A stretch of 39,598 bases of DNA from Ruminococcus sp. (GTDB lineage Bacteria > Bacillota > Clostridia > Oscillospirales > Ruminococcaceae): positions 1 through 39,598 of the forward strand of contig SVNI01000010.1 in NCBI GenBank assembly GCA_015066975.1. Direction: 5' to 3'. Made by a program: the position numbers and the translations under genes. Below are positions 1 through 8,226 of this stretch, one piece after another. Under the pieces are notes generated by a model. That model searched no databases. It was not told the origin of the DNA and worked only from the letters and a program-made list of their open reading frames with translations. Positions within the stretch are counted from its first letter, which is position 1. The number at the start of each line of letters is the position of its first letter.

Positions 1-143
1 TCTTTCCGGGCTATCCGGAAATAGAATATCCTGCCTTTACAGTACTGATTTCCGCAGGCAACCGGACTCCGGCGGACGGCATTCATAAACGGATAAGGGC
101 TTCTGCCCTCTGCCTGAATATCACAGAATTCCTGAATCTGCAT
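1..143 (-). CDS. yqfD: Sporulation protein YqfD-like, N-terminal fragment (runs off window)
   Basis: An open frame begins with ATG at 143, six bases after the stop of the yqfC-like gene, and stays open to the window edge (about 47 residues visible). The visible part reads MQIQEFCDIQAEGRSPYPFM and later GRIFYFRIARK. That is compatible with the start of YqfD, the membrane protein that follows yqfC in nearly all endospore-forming Firmicutes, but the fragment is too short for a motif-based call. The assignment rests mainly on its position directly downstream of yqfC. No strong ribosome binding site is visible beyond a weak purine run at the end of yqfC, so translational coupling is likely. The rest of the gene lies outside the window. 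Confidence 0.5.
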   Translation of the reverse strand, partial: MQIQEFCDIQAEGRSPYPFMNAVRRSPVACGNQYCKGRIFYFRIARK

Positions 144-149
144 GATTTA

Positions 150-404
150 TCAACTCTTTTCCGTCAGATTTACAGAAGATATTTTTCCCGTGACAATCAC
201 ACTGCTGTCACTGTAGTCGAACACGCGCAGACCTGTCCCCCAGATTTCGACAGTCATGTCAAGAGTCTGGAGACGAACCAGCACTTCATTATATTCCAGA
301 ATTTTCCGGCAGTTTTCCACTCTCAGACGCTGGTTGCCGTGCAGATGCAGGTAGGTGTCCAGATAGACCCACCCCTGTACAGCATGATTTAATTTTTTCC
401 GCAA
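150..404 (-). CDS. yqfC: YabP/YqfC family sporulation protein
   Basis: The product is a small protein of about 84 residues with the beta-rich YabP/YqfC pattern: a tyrosine-leucine-rich opening (GWVYLDTYLHLHGNQRLRVE), a central EYNEVLVRLQT strand pair, then WGTGLRVFDYSDSSVIVTGK. YqfC-type proteins are made in the mother cell under sigma-E and are linked to YqfD; their exact role is not settled. There is no ATG. The frame opens with TTG at 413, but the AGGGAG ribosome site (414-419) touches that codon, so the next in-frame TTG at 404 is preferred; it gives MRKKLNHAV with 8-9 bases of spacing. A sigma-E-like promoter (425-453) sits just upstream. The gene is divergent from ylbJ, and a yqfD-like frame follows after six bases. 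Confidence 0.8.
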   Translation of the reverse strand: MRKKLNHAVQGWVYLDTYLHLHGNQRLRVENCRKILEYNEVLVRLQTLDMTVEIWGTGLRVFDYSDSSVIVTGKISSVNLTEKS

Positions 405-424
405 ATCAATCAACTCCCTGTTGC

Positions 425-453
425 AGTCTATGAGCGTTTCCGGCCGGATATGC
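425..453 (-). promoter_or_regulatory. Sigma-E-like promoter of yqfC
   Basis: On the minus strand GCATATC (complement of 447-453) is followed after 14 bases by CATAGACT (complement of 425-432). This matches the sporulation sigma-E pattern (G/T A/C ATATT, 14, CATACA-T) at all but two positions. Transcription would start near 418, giving a very short leader before the TTG at 404. Consistent with yqfC being a sigma-E gene in Bacillus. Confidence 0.45.
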
Positions 454-482
454 GAATATCAGTCAAGAATCCGGCATACGCT
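454..482 (+). promoter_or_regulatory. Sigma-E-like promoter of ylbJ
   Basis: GAATATC (454-460), 14 bases, then CATACGCT (475-482) fits the sigma-E pattern with mismatches only in the last -35 base and in the -10 position that is usually A. Transcription would begin near 489, which supports the ATG at 498 as the start of ylbJ rather than the one at 450. Both sigma-E-like sites have the same 14-base spacer and point away from each other. Confidence 0.45.
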
Positions 483-497
483 TTACGGGTGATAGAT

Positions 498-1517
498 ATG
501 CACAGTCTGAAATTGCATCAGATACTGCTGATTTCCGGAATGGTGATATGCTTTTCCGGTGCAGTTTATTTTCATCAGCAAACAGGCCGGGAAATTCTGA
601 ACGCCGGGGAACGCTGTATTACAGTCATTCTGCCGTCATTGTATTTATTTTCGGTACTGGCATCTTTTTGTGTGAAGTCCGGATTTCTTGAGCTGTGTGC
701 AAAGCCGTTCCGGAAAGATGCCGATTTATGGCTGATTGTCTTTTTCTCACAGATTGGCGGTTATCCAGTGGGGGCACAGCTTCTGCACAGCATGTATCAG
801 GAAGGGAAAATTTCAGAAATACAGGAACAGAAACTGCTTTGTGCGTGTGTCGGATGCGGTTTCGGATTTCTGTTTGCTACTGTCGGGGGAAATGTCCGGA
901 CGGCATTACTGCTCTGGCTGATTCTGAGTATACCGAATTTTCTGCTTGCTGGTATTTTTATCCGGTCAGAAGTATCCCGAAACCAGAAAACAGAATTTCC
1001 TGAACGGAAGCCTTTTTCAGTTCTGCTGACAGAAAGCGTGGAAACCGGGGCTTCTGCCATGCTGAAAATCTGCGGTATGATTCTGGCATTCGGGGCTTTT
1101 ATGGGAATGCTGGAAGGACTGACAGGCGGAATTCCGGCTGTTATCAGGAGCATTCTGGAAATCAGCAGTTTATCAGATTATATGAAAAACGGCGGTGCTC
1201 TGCCGATAGCGGTCAGTCTGCTTTCGTTCGGGGGAATCTGTGTACATGTACAGATAGCTTCTGTCAGTGAGAATCATATCAGATGGGGCATATTCTGGAT
1301 TTGCAGACTGCTTGTTTCTGTCAGTTCCGGACTGCTGTGTGCATTCAGCATGAAATTTTTGTTTCCGGAAAGTGTTCCGGTATTTCTTTCAGAAACGCGG
1401 ATTTCTGTACACAGTACGCCGAGCATGATTCCTGCCTGCTGTCTGGCGGTGATGTCTGTTTTCGTGCTGAAAAAATATGATTTTTTCGATAAAATATTGA
1501 CAAATTGTAAAAAATAA
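498..1517 (+). CDS. ylbJ: Sporulation integral membrane protein YlbJ-like
   Basis: A polytopic membrane protein of about 339 residues with roughly eight hydrophobic segments and the nucleoside-recognition-type (Gate) features of the YlbJ family: an internal SQIGGYPVGAQLL motif, a Cys/Gly-rich segment CACVGCGFGF with TVGGN, and a second-half helix set with AFGAFMGMLEG. YlbJ is needed for spore cortex formation in Bacillus and is made in the mother cell. The frame is open from an ATG at 450, but that codon has no ribosome site and overlaps the opposing promoter; ATG 498 has GGGTGA five bases upstream and follows the sigma-E-like promoter. It is divergent from yqfC, forming a small sporulation locus. 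The promoter of the next gene overlaps its 3' end. Confidence 0.8.
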   Translation: MHSLKLHQILLISGMVICFSGAVYFHQQTGREILNAGERCITVILPSLYLFSVLASFCVKSGFLELCAKPFRKDADLWLIVFFSQIGGYPVGAQLLHSMYQEGKISEIQEQKLLCACVGCGFGFLFATVGGNVRTALLLWLILSIPNFLLAGIFIRSEVSRNQKTEFPERKPFSVLLTESVETGASAMLKICGMILAFGAFMGMLEGLTGGIPAVIRSILEISSLSDYMKNGGALPIAVSLLSFGGICVHVQIASVSENHIRWGIFWICRLLVSVSSGLLCAFSMKFLFPESVPVFLSETRISVHSTPSMIPACCLAVMSVFVLKKYDFFDKILTNCKK

Positions 1518-1525
1518 GTTAAAAT
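1497..1525 (+). promoter_or_regulatory. Sigma-A promoter of the GH5 cellulase gene
   Basis: TTGACA (1497-1502), 17 bases, TAAAAT (1520-1525). It overlaps the last codons of ylbJ and lies 45 bases before the cellulase start, so the cellulase can be transcribed independently of the sporulation gene. Confidence 0.75.
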
Positions 1526-1569
1526 AAGAATAGCATCTATTGCACGAAAAATCAGAGGAGGTAATTTTA

Positions 1570-3399
1570 ATGCAAATTTTAAAAAAACTGGCCGCAGGCA
1601 TTTCTGCGCTCGTGCTCTGCGCTGGTATGACAGTTTCCGGCTTTGTTCCGGCTGTCGCTGCGGATGATAACAATGATGACTGGCTTCATGCTGTCGGAAG
1701 CCGTCTCTACGACAAGGACGGTAATGAAGTCTGGCTCACGGGTGCGAACTGGTTCGGATTCAACTGCTCCGAAAACTGCGCACACGGCATGTATGCTACC
1801 GATTGTGATGCTTTTCTGCAAAGTGTCGCCAATCACGGAATTAACATCATCCGTATGCCGATTTCAACGGAATTACTCTGTTCATGGATGAACGGCGAGC
1901 CGAATCCTGTACAGAGTGTACAGGCAAGCTATGACCCGCCTGTTGACAAAGTCGGTGAAGACGGCACTGTTACAAAAGCTGGTACTTACGGAAATATCAA
2001 CAAGGATTTCGTCGAATCTGACGGTAAGACCCTTAAGAATTCGCTTGATATTTTCGATGCCATGATGAAAAAAATGAAGCAGTACGGTCTGAAAGTACTG
2101 GTAGACGTTCACAGTCCGACAGCGCATAACTCCGGTCATAACTATAATCTTTGGTATTATAATCCGGAATGTGAAGCCGCTGATACAATGGCTGTCACAG
2201 AAGACGGTCATGAAATGACCTATCAGGAATGGATTGACTCCATCACATGGCTTGCTGAACGCTATGCCAATGATGATACTATCTTAGCATATGACCTCAA
2301 GAACGAACCCCACGGAAAACGCGGATATTCCGGCACGACCTGTCCTGACGGTATCGCACGGTGGGATGGTTCTGAGGTCGAGAATAACTGGGCCTATGCC
2401 GCTACCGAATGCGGAAATTCGATTCTGAATGTCAATCCCAATGCGCTAATTCTTATCGAAGGTGTAGAACAATATCCGAAAACCGAAAAAGGCGCAACCT
2501 ATGATACGGCTGATATCTGGCAGGCTTCTGCTGAAGTTTCCCCCTGGTACGGCGCATGGTGGGGCGGAAATCTCCGCGGTGTCAAGGATTATCCGATTGA
2601 TTTCAAGGATGCCAAGAAAAACAGTCAGATTGTCTATTCTCCCCATGACTATGGCCCTTCTGTCTATGAACAGACATGGTTCAATAAAGATTTCACAACA
2701 CAGACTCTGCTGGATGATTACTGGTATGATACATGGGCTTATATCAATGATAAAGATATTGCCCCCCTGCTTATCGGCGAATGGGGCGGATATATGGACG
2801 GCGGAAAAAATGAAAAATGGATGACGCTTCTCCGTGATTACATGATTGATAATCATATCAATCACACATTCTGGGGTCTGAATCCGAACTCCGGCGATAC
2901 CGGCGGTCTGCTCGGCTATGACTTCACGACTTGGGATGAAGATAAATACGGCCTGTTTGAACCGTCCCTCTGGCAGACAACAGACGGCACTTATATCGGC
3001 CTTGACCATGCTCACAAGCTCGGTGATTCCGGTCTGACGGTTACAGAATTCTATGCTTCCGGCCTGTCCAGCAATCTGGATGCCGGCGGAAAAACTGACC
3101 CTGTTGAGATTGAAACCAAACCCGCAGAAGAAACCACTGAAGAAACTACACATGCCAGTTCCGAAACTGTTTCTGAAAGCACTGCTTCTTCTGATAATTA
3201 TACGCTTGGCGATGTGGATGAAAGCGGACAAATCGACATCTTAGACGTTGTGGTTCTGAATAAGAATCTGCTCGGCAAGGAAATTCTGACCAATGCACAG
3301 CAGAAAGCTGCGGATGTCAATCACAGCGGAACTCCTGACCCGGCAGATTCCCTCATGATTATGAAACATATTGTCGGCCTGATTCAGAATTTTGATTAA
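1570..3399 (+). CDS. Secreted GH5 endoglucanase with C-terminal type I dockerin
   Basis: The 609-residue product opens with a signal peptide (positive MQILKK, hydrophobic core, cleavage near AVAAD at residues 29-33). A glycoside hydrolase family 5 domain follows: GANWFGFN near the start, DLKNEPHG with the acid/base Glu246, LLIGEWGG with the nucleophile Glu404, and WGLNPNSGDTGG. The pattern resembles the GH5_1 type seen in endo-beta-1,4-glucanases. After a Thr/Glu/Ser-rich linker comes a type I dockerin (about 544-609) with two calcium-loop repeats beginning GDVDESGQID and ADVNHSGTPD. Dockerins bind scaffoldin cohesins, so the enzyme is expected on a cellulosome. The start at 1570 has AGGAGG nine bases upstream; an earlier in-frame ATG (1540) lacks one and would spoil the signal peptide. 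It has its own promoter and terminator. The exact substrate is not certain. Confidence 0.93.
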   Translation: MQILKKLAAGISALVLCAGMTVSGFVPAVAADDNNDDWLHAVGSRLYDKDGNEVWLTGANWFGFNCSENCAHGMYATDCDAFLQSVANHGINIIRMPISTELLCSWMNGEPNPVQSVQASYDPPVDKVGEDGTVTKAGTYGNINKDFVESDGKTLKNSLDIFDAMMKKMKQYGLKVLVDVHSPTAHNSGHNYNLWYYNPECEAADTMAVTEDGHEMTYQEWIDSITWLAERYANDDTILAYDLKNEPHGKRGYSGTTCPDGIARWDGSEVENNWAYAATECGNSILNVNPNALILIEGVEQYPKTEKGATYDTADIWQASAEVSPWYGAWWGGNLRGVKDYPIDFKDAKKNSQIVYSPHDYGPSVYEQTWFNKDFTTQTLLDDYWYDTWAYINDKDIAPLLIGEWGGYMDGGKNEKWMTLLRDYMIDNHINHTFWGLNPNSGDTGGLLGYDFTTWDEDKYGLFEPSLWQTTDGTYIGLDHAHKLGDSGLTVTEFYASGLSSNLDAGGKTDPVEIETKPAEETTEETTHASSETVSESTASSDNYTLGDVDESGQIDILDVVVLNKNLLGKEILTNAQQKAADVNHSGTPDPADSLMIMKHIVGLIQNFD

Positions 3400-3408
3400 A
3401 ATCATCAT

Positions 3409-3446
3409 AAAGCCTCTCTTTTTGTCAGAGGGGCTTTTGTTTTTTA
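3409..3446 (+). terminator. Intrinsic terminator of the GH5 gene
   Basis: AAAGCCTCT and AGAGGGGCTTT flank a 9-base loop and pair with a two-base bulge; a T-rich tract (TTTTGTTTTTT) follows. It lies ten bases after the cellulase stop codon. Confidence 0.8.
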
Positions 3447-3515
3447 ATTTGATGCTTAATTTTATAAAGCCACTTCTGTTGAAACTTAATTTTATAAATT
3501 ATCTTCGCATTTTTA

Positions 3516-3544
3516 TTGACAAATTTCCGAATCCGGTGTAAAAT
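3516..3544 (+). promoter_or_regulatory. Sigma-A promoter of gltBD
   Basis: TTGACA (3516-3521), exactly 17 bases, TAAAAT (3539-3544). The predicted start near 3551 leaves a leader of about 100 bases before gltB, holding the hexaloop hairpin and terminator described separately. Confidence 0.8.
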
Positions 3545-3550
3545 AAATGC

Positions 3551-3623
3551 ATAGATAAATACAGTAAGCAACGACGCTTGAAATCATCCCTTCTGTCAGG
3601 GGATTGTTTAAGTGTCGTTTTTT
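3551..3623 (+). promoter_or_regulatory. gltB leader: hexaloop hairpin competing with an intrinsic terminator (ANTAR-type antitermination candidate)
   Basis: The leader can fold two ways. Hairpin P1 has the stem TAAGC (3565-3569)/GCTTG (3576-3580) closing a six-base loop AACGAC (3570-3575) with A at position 1 and G at position 4, the signature of ANTAR-protein RNA targets. A second small hairpin, CCCT (3588-3591)/AGGG (3598-3601), also closes six bases (TCTGTC; G at position 4 but T at 1). Alternatively AACGACGCTTGAA (3570-3582) pairs along 13 positions (two G-T) with TTTAAGTGTCGTT (3607-3619), runs into six Ts (3618-3623) and forms a terminator that destroys P1. ANTAR regulators of nitrogen genes acting on dual-hexaloop leaders are known in Clostridia; that this is one is an inference, weakened by the second loop's first base. 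Confidence 0.6.
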
Positions 3624-3654
3624 GTTTTCTGATTTTAATCAACAGGAGAGTGGA

Positions 3655-6600
3655 ATGATTATGATAAATAATTTCAGAACAGCAAATCCCTATCCCAAAC
3701 AGGGACTGTATGACCCCAGATTTGAACATGATGCCTGCGGTATCGGTGCTGTGGTCAATATCAAAGGGATTCCGTCAAGGCGTGTCGTGGAGGATGCCCT
3801 GCATATTGTTGAGAATCTCGAACACCGCGCCGGAAAGGATGCTGAAGGCAAAACCGGTGACGGCGTGGGAATTCTGCTTCAGATTTCTCATACGTTTTTC
3901 TCTCAGGAAGCTGAAAAATTAAATATTCAGCTTGGAGAAGCAAGAGATTACGGTGTTGGTATGTTCTTCTTCCCGCAGGATGAACTGAAACGCCGTCAGT
4001 CAAAGAAATTATTCGAGATTATCACCCAGAAAGAGGGCATGGAAGTGCTCGGCTGGCGCGAAGTGCCGACTGTTCCGGATATTCTCGGCGAAATGGCGTA
4101 CAGCAGTATGCCGTCTATCTGGCAGGCATTTGTCAAGCGTCCCGATGCCTGTCCGAAAGGTCTGGCATTCGACAGAATGTTATATATCGCAAGACGCGTT
4201 TTTGAACAGAGTAATGAAAATACTTATGTGGTTTCACTTTCCAGCAGGACGATTGTCTATAAAGGCATGTTTCTGGTAACAGAATTAAGACAGTTTTTCC
4301 CGGATTTGCAGAATCCGGCCTATGAATCGGCAATCGCAACGGTGCATTCCAGATTCAGTACAAATACTACTCCAAGCTGGCAGAAAGCCCACCCGAACAG
4401 ATTTATTGTCCATAACGGCGAAATCAACACGATTACAGGCAATGCCGACAAGATGCTTGCGCGTGAAGAATCTATTGACTGTGCAATTCTGAAAGAACAG
4501 ATGCACAAACTGCTCCCGATTATTGATGTCAACGGTTCAGACTCTGCACGGCTTGATAATACACTGGAATTTCTCGTGATGTCCGGGATTCCGCTTCCGA
4601 AAGCCGTCATGCTCCTCATTCCCGAACCGTGGAAGCATAACAGAGCTATGAACCGCGACAAAAAAGATTTCTATCAGTATTATGCTACTATGATGGAACC
4701 TTGGGACGGCCCTGCATCTATCCTGTTTTCTGACGGTGATGTGATGGGTGCTGTCCTCGACAGAAACGGCCTGAGACCCTCCAGATATTATATCACAGAT
4801 GACGGCTTCCTGATTCTGTCTTCCGAAGTGGGTACGCTGGATTTGGATGCTTCTCATATTCTGCATAAGGACAGACTGAAACCCGGAAAAATGCTTCTTG
4901 TCAATACCGTTCAGGGCAGAGTGATTGATGATGATGAAATCAAGAATTTCTATGCCTGTCAGCAGCCTTACGGCGAATGGCTCGATACAAATCTTGTCAA
5001 GCTCCGTCAGCTTCATATTCCGAATCATCATATTGATTATTATAATCATGAAAAGCTCTGCCAGATGCAGAAAGCATTCGGCTATACTTACGAAGAAATC
5101 CGGAATTCGATTCTTCCTATGGCAGAAAACGGCTCTGAACCAATTGCTTCTATGGGTGCGGATAATCCTCTGCCGTCGCTGTCTGAACAGAATCCTCCTC
5201 TGTTTGATTATTTCCGGCAATTGTTCGCACAGGTGACAAATCCGCCGTTTGATGCCATCAGAGAAGAAATCGTCACCGATACCAGCATGTATATCGGCTC
5301 TGACGGTAATCTGCTGGAGGAGAAAGCCTCCAACTGTCATGTACTCCGGGTAGATAACCCTATTCTGACAGATACTGATATGCTCAAAATCAAATACATG
5401 AACGTCCCCGGCATGAAGACCGAAATCATCCCGATTACTTACTATAAAAACACTTCCCTGAAAAATGCAATCCGTCATTTGTTTATCCGTGCAGATAAAG
5501 CATTCCGGGACGGTGCAAACTTCCTGATTCTGTCCGACCGTGATGTAGATGAATATCATGTAGCGATTCCGTCACTGCTGGCAGTTGCGGCACTTCAGCA
5601 GCATCTTGTTACGACCAGAAAAAGAACGGCTATGGCACTGATTCTCGAAACTGCTGAACCACGCGAAGTCCATCATTTTGCAACGCTTCTGGGATACGGT
5701 GCAAGTGCTATCAATCCGTATCTGGCGCATGAGACTATCAGAGAACTGACAGAATCCGGCGCACTCGATAAAGATTACTATGCCGCCGAAGCTGATTATG
5801 ATTCCTGTGTTCTGCATGGTATCGTCAAGATTGCTTCTAAAATGGGTATTTCTACAATTCAGTCTTATCAGGGCTCTAAATTATTTGAAGCTGTCGGTGT
5901 CAGTCAGGAAGTCATTGACGAATACTTCACCGGAACGGTCAGCCGTGTAGGAGGCATCACCCTCAAAGAAATTGAAAAGCGTGTGGATGATTTGCATTCT
6001 TCTGCTTTCGACCCGCTCGAACTTGGCACGGAAACTGAAGTTTCCAGTATTGGTACGCATAAGCTGAGAAATCCGCATGAAGAACATCTCTATCGTCCGG
6101 AAACAATTCACTTATTGCAGAAAGCCAGCAGAACAGGCGATTATGAAACTTATAAAAAATATGCCGAATCCGTGCATCAGGAAGGCAGAAACATGCAGCT
6201 GCGTGATATGCTGGATTTTGTCTATCCCGAAGACGGCGGAATTTCTCTTGATGAAGTCGAACCTGTTGAAAGCATTCTGAAAAGATTTAAAACAGGGGCT
6301 ATGTCTTACGGTTCGATTTCGCAGGAAGCACATGAAACGCTTGCTGTTGCTATGAACCGTATCGGCGGAAAATCCAACAGCGGTGAAGGCGGTGAAAGTC
6401 CTGAAAGAATCGCCACGGCCGGAACTGACCATGATTGCAGTTCAGCTATCAAGCAGGTGGCATCCGGACGGTTCGGGGTAACTTCGGAATATCTTGTCAG
6501 CGCAAAGGAACTCCAGATTAAGTGCGCTCAGGGCGCAAAGCCCGGCGAGGGAGGTCATCTTCCGGCCGGGAAGGTGTATCCGTGGATTGCAAAAACCAGA

Positions 6601-8196
6601 CATTCTACACCCGGTGTGGGGCTGATTTCCCCTCCTCCGCATCATGATATTTATTCTATTGAGGATTTGGCACAGTTAATCTATGACCTCAAGATGTCAA
6701 ATATTCATGCGAGAATTTCTGTCAAGCTGGTTTCCGAAGCAGGTGTCGGCACAGTTGCCGCAGGCGTGGCAAAAGCCGGTGCAGGTGTTGTTCTGATTTC
6801 TGGTTATGACGGCGGTACAGGCGCAGCCCCGGCGACTTCAATTCATCATGCCGGACTGCCGTGGGAACTCGGTGTTGCCGAAACACATCAGACGTTATTA
6901 TTAAACAATCTCCGTTCAAGAGTTGTTGTCGAAACAGACGGCAAGCTGATGACAGGCCGTGATGTTCTGGTAGCGGCTCTGCTCGGTGCGGAAGAATACG
7001 GTTTTGCAACCGCTCCACTCGTGACTATGGGCTGTATGATGATGCGTGTCTGCAATCTGGATACCTGCCCTGTCGGTATCGCTACCCAGAACCCTGAACT
7101 CCGGAAACGCTTCACAGGCAAGCCGGAATATGTTGTCAACTTCCTGACATTCGTTGCCGAAGAACTTCGTGAATATATGGCAAAACTCGGTATCAGAACC
7201 GTTGACGAACTTATCGGCCGGACTGACCTGCTCTGCATCAAGGACGAACCCGAACACAGCAGAGCACATCTGATGGATTTGACTGCACTCATGCATAAGA
7301 AAGAAAATTCCCATTTCAAGCCGGAAGATGCTTATGATTTCCATCTTGAAAATACACTTGATGAAAAAGTTCTGCTTAAAAAACTGCCTCTTACAGGCCA
7401 TAAGAAAGAAATCAAAGTTCATGTTACAAATACAGACAGAACGTTCGGTACAATGTTCGGTTCTGCCCTGACAAGAAAATTCGGTACTTCTCTGGAAGAA
7501 GATACTTATCGAATCCAGTGTACCGGAAGCGGAGGACAAAGCTTCGGCGCATTCATCCCGAAAGGCCTGACACTTGAACTCTGCGGTGACAGCAACGACT
7601 ATTTCGGAAAGGGACTTTCCGGAGGTCAGTTGATTGTGTATCCGCCGGAGGATGCCGCTTTCAAGGCGGAAGAAAATATCATTATCGGAAACGTCGCCCT
7701 GTACGGCGCAACAAGCGGTAAGGTATTTATCAACGGTATCGCCGGAGAACGCTTTGCCGTCCGGAATTCCGGCGCGTTCGCAGTTGTCGAAGGTGTCGGC
7801 GACCACGGATGCGAATACATGACCGGCGGACGCGTGGTTGTCCTCGGCAGAACCGGAAAGAACTTCGCCGCAGGTATGAGCGGTGGTATCGCTTACGTGC
7901 TCGACGAAGACAGAGATTTGTATATGAGACTGAATAAAGAACTTGTTTCACTTGAAGAAGTAACTGAAAAATATGACGTTCTGGAACTGAAAAATCTTAT
8001 CGAAGAACATGCACAAGCAACAGGTTCGGAAAAAGCTAAGAGAATTCTGGAGAATTTCGCCGACTATCTGCCGAAGTTCAAGAGAATTATGCCGCATGAC
8101 TATGCAAGAATGCGTCAGGCTATCCTGAGCATGGAGGAAAAAGGCATGAAAACTGAAGAAGCCGAAATTGAAGCATTCTATCTGACAGTCAGATAA
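3655..8196 (+). CDS. gltB: Glutamate synthase large (alpha) subunit
   Basis: The 1513-residue product has the full GOGAT large-subunit architecture. An N-terminal class II glutamine amidotransferase domain (about 28-430) has Cys28 in the HDACGIG motif as nucleophile, freed by removal of a short propeptide. A central domain follows, then an FMN-binding synthase domain (about 820-1190) with GGESPER, KPGEGGHLPAGK and the [3Fe-4S] cysteines C1127, C1133, C1138 in CMMMRVCNLDTCPVG, and a C-terminal GXGXG beta-helix domain. It converts glutamine and 2-oxoglutarate to two glutamates with GltD. The frame extends upstream to an ATG at 3604, but that lies inside the leader terminator; AGGAG at 3644-3648 fits ATG 3655 (or 3661). 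Only 30 bases separate it from gltD. Expression is probably controlled by the leader. Confidence 0.97.
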   Translation: MIMINNFRTANPYPKQGLYDPRFEHDACGIGAVVNIKGIPSRRVVEDALHIVENLEHRAGKDAEGKTGDGVGILLQISHTFFSQEAEKLNIQLGEARDYGVGMFFFPQDELKRRQSKKLFEIITQKEGMEVLGWREVPTVPDILGEMAYSSMPSIWQAFVKRPDACPKGLAFDRMLYIARRVFEQSNENTYVVSLSSRTIVYKGMFLVTELRQFFPDLQNPAYESAIATVHSRFSTNTTPSWQKAHPNRFIVHNGEINTITGNADKMLAREESIDCAILKEQMHKLLPIIDVNGSDSARLDNTLEFLVMSGIPLPKAVMLLIPEPWKHNRAMNRDKKDFYQYYATMMEPWDGPASILFSDGDVMGAVLDRNGLRPSRYYITDDGFLILSSEVGTLDLDASHILHKDRLKPGKMLLVNTVQGRVIDDDEIKNFYACQQPYGEWLDTNLVKLRQLHIPNHHIDYYNHEKLCQMQKAFGYTYEEIRNSILPMAENGSEPIASMGADNPLPSLSEQNPPLFDYFRQLFAQVTNPPFDAIREEIVTDTSMYIGSDGNLLEEKASNCHVLRVDNPILTDTDMLKIKYMNVPGMKTEIIPITYYKNTSLKNAIRHLFIRADKAFRDGANFLILSDRDVDEYHVAIPSLLAVAALQQHLVTTRKRTAMALILETAEPREVHHFATLLGYGASAINPYLAHETIRELTESGALDKDYYAAEADYDSCVLHGIVKIASKMGISTIQSYQGSKLFEAVGVSQEVIDEYFTGTVSRVGGITLKEIEKRVDDLHSSAFDPLELGTETEVSSIGTHKLRNPHEEHLYRPETIHLLQKASRTGDYETYKKYAESVHQEGRNMQLRDMLDFVYPEDGGISLDEVEPVESILKRFKTGAMSYGSISQEAHETLAVAMNRIGGKSNSGEGGESPERIATAGTDHDCSSAIKQVASGRFGVTSEYLVSAKELQIKCAQGAKPGEGGHLPAGKVYPWIAKTRHSTPGVGLISPPPHHDIYSIEDLAQLIYDLKMSNIHARISVKLVSEAGVGTVAAGVAKAGAGVVLISGYDGGTGAAPATSIHHAGLPWELGVAETHQTLLLNNLRSRVVVETDGKLMTGRDVLVAALLGAEEYGFATAPLVTMGCMMMRVCNLDTCPVGIATQNPELRKRFTGKPEYVVNFLTFVAEELREYMAKLGIRTVDELIGRTDLLCIKDEPEHSRAHLMDLTALMHKKENSHFKPEDAYDFHLENTLDEKVLLKKLPLTGHKKEIKVHVTNTDRTFGTMFGSALTRKFGTSLEEDTYRIQCTGSGGQSFGAFIPKGLTLELCGDSNDYFGKGLSGGQLIVYPPEDAAFKAEENIIIGNVALYGATSGKVFINGIAGERFAVRNSGAFAVVEGVGDHGCEYMTGGRVVVLGRTGKNFAAGMSGGIAYVLDEDRDLYMRLNKELVSLEEVTEKYDVLELKNLIEEHAQATGSEKAKRILENFADYLPKFKRIMPHDYARMRQAILSMEEKGMKTEEAEIEAFYLTVR

Positions 8197-8226
8197 TGAT
8201 AAAATAAGAGAAGGAGAGTGTCAGTT

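Noticed and set aside
2446-3231. A 261-codon minus-strand frame within the GH5 gene
   Set aside because: Antisense shadow of the cellulase; the plus strand has catalytic motifs, signal peptide and dockerin.
3570-3623. Leader of gltB read as a T-box or glutamine riboswitch
   Set aside because: No T-box sequence or specifier stem; the known glutamine riboswitch types are from cyanobacteria and their core motifs are not seen.
3604-3654. In-frame upstream extension of gltB from ATG 3604
   Set aside because: The codons lie inside the leader terminator; a good ribosome site supports 3655, which puts Cys28 after a short propeptide as in other GltB proteins.
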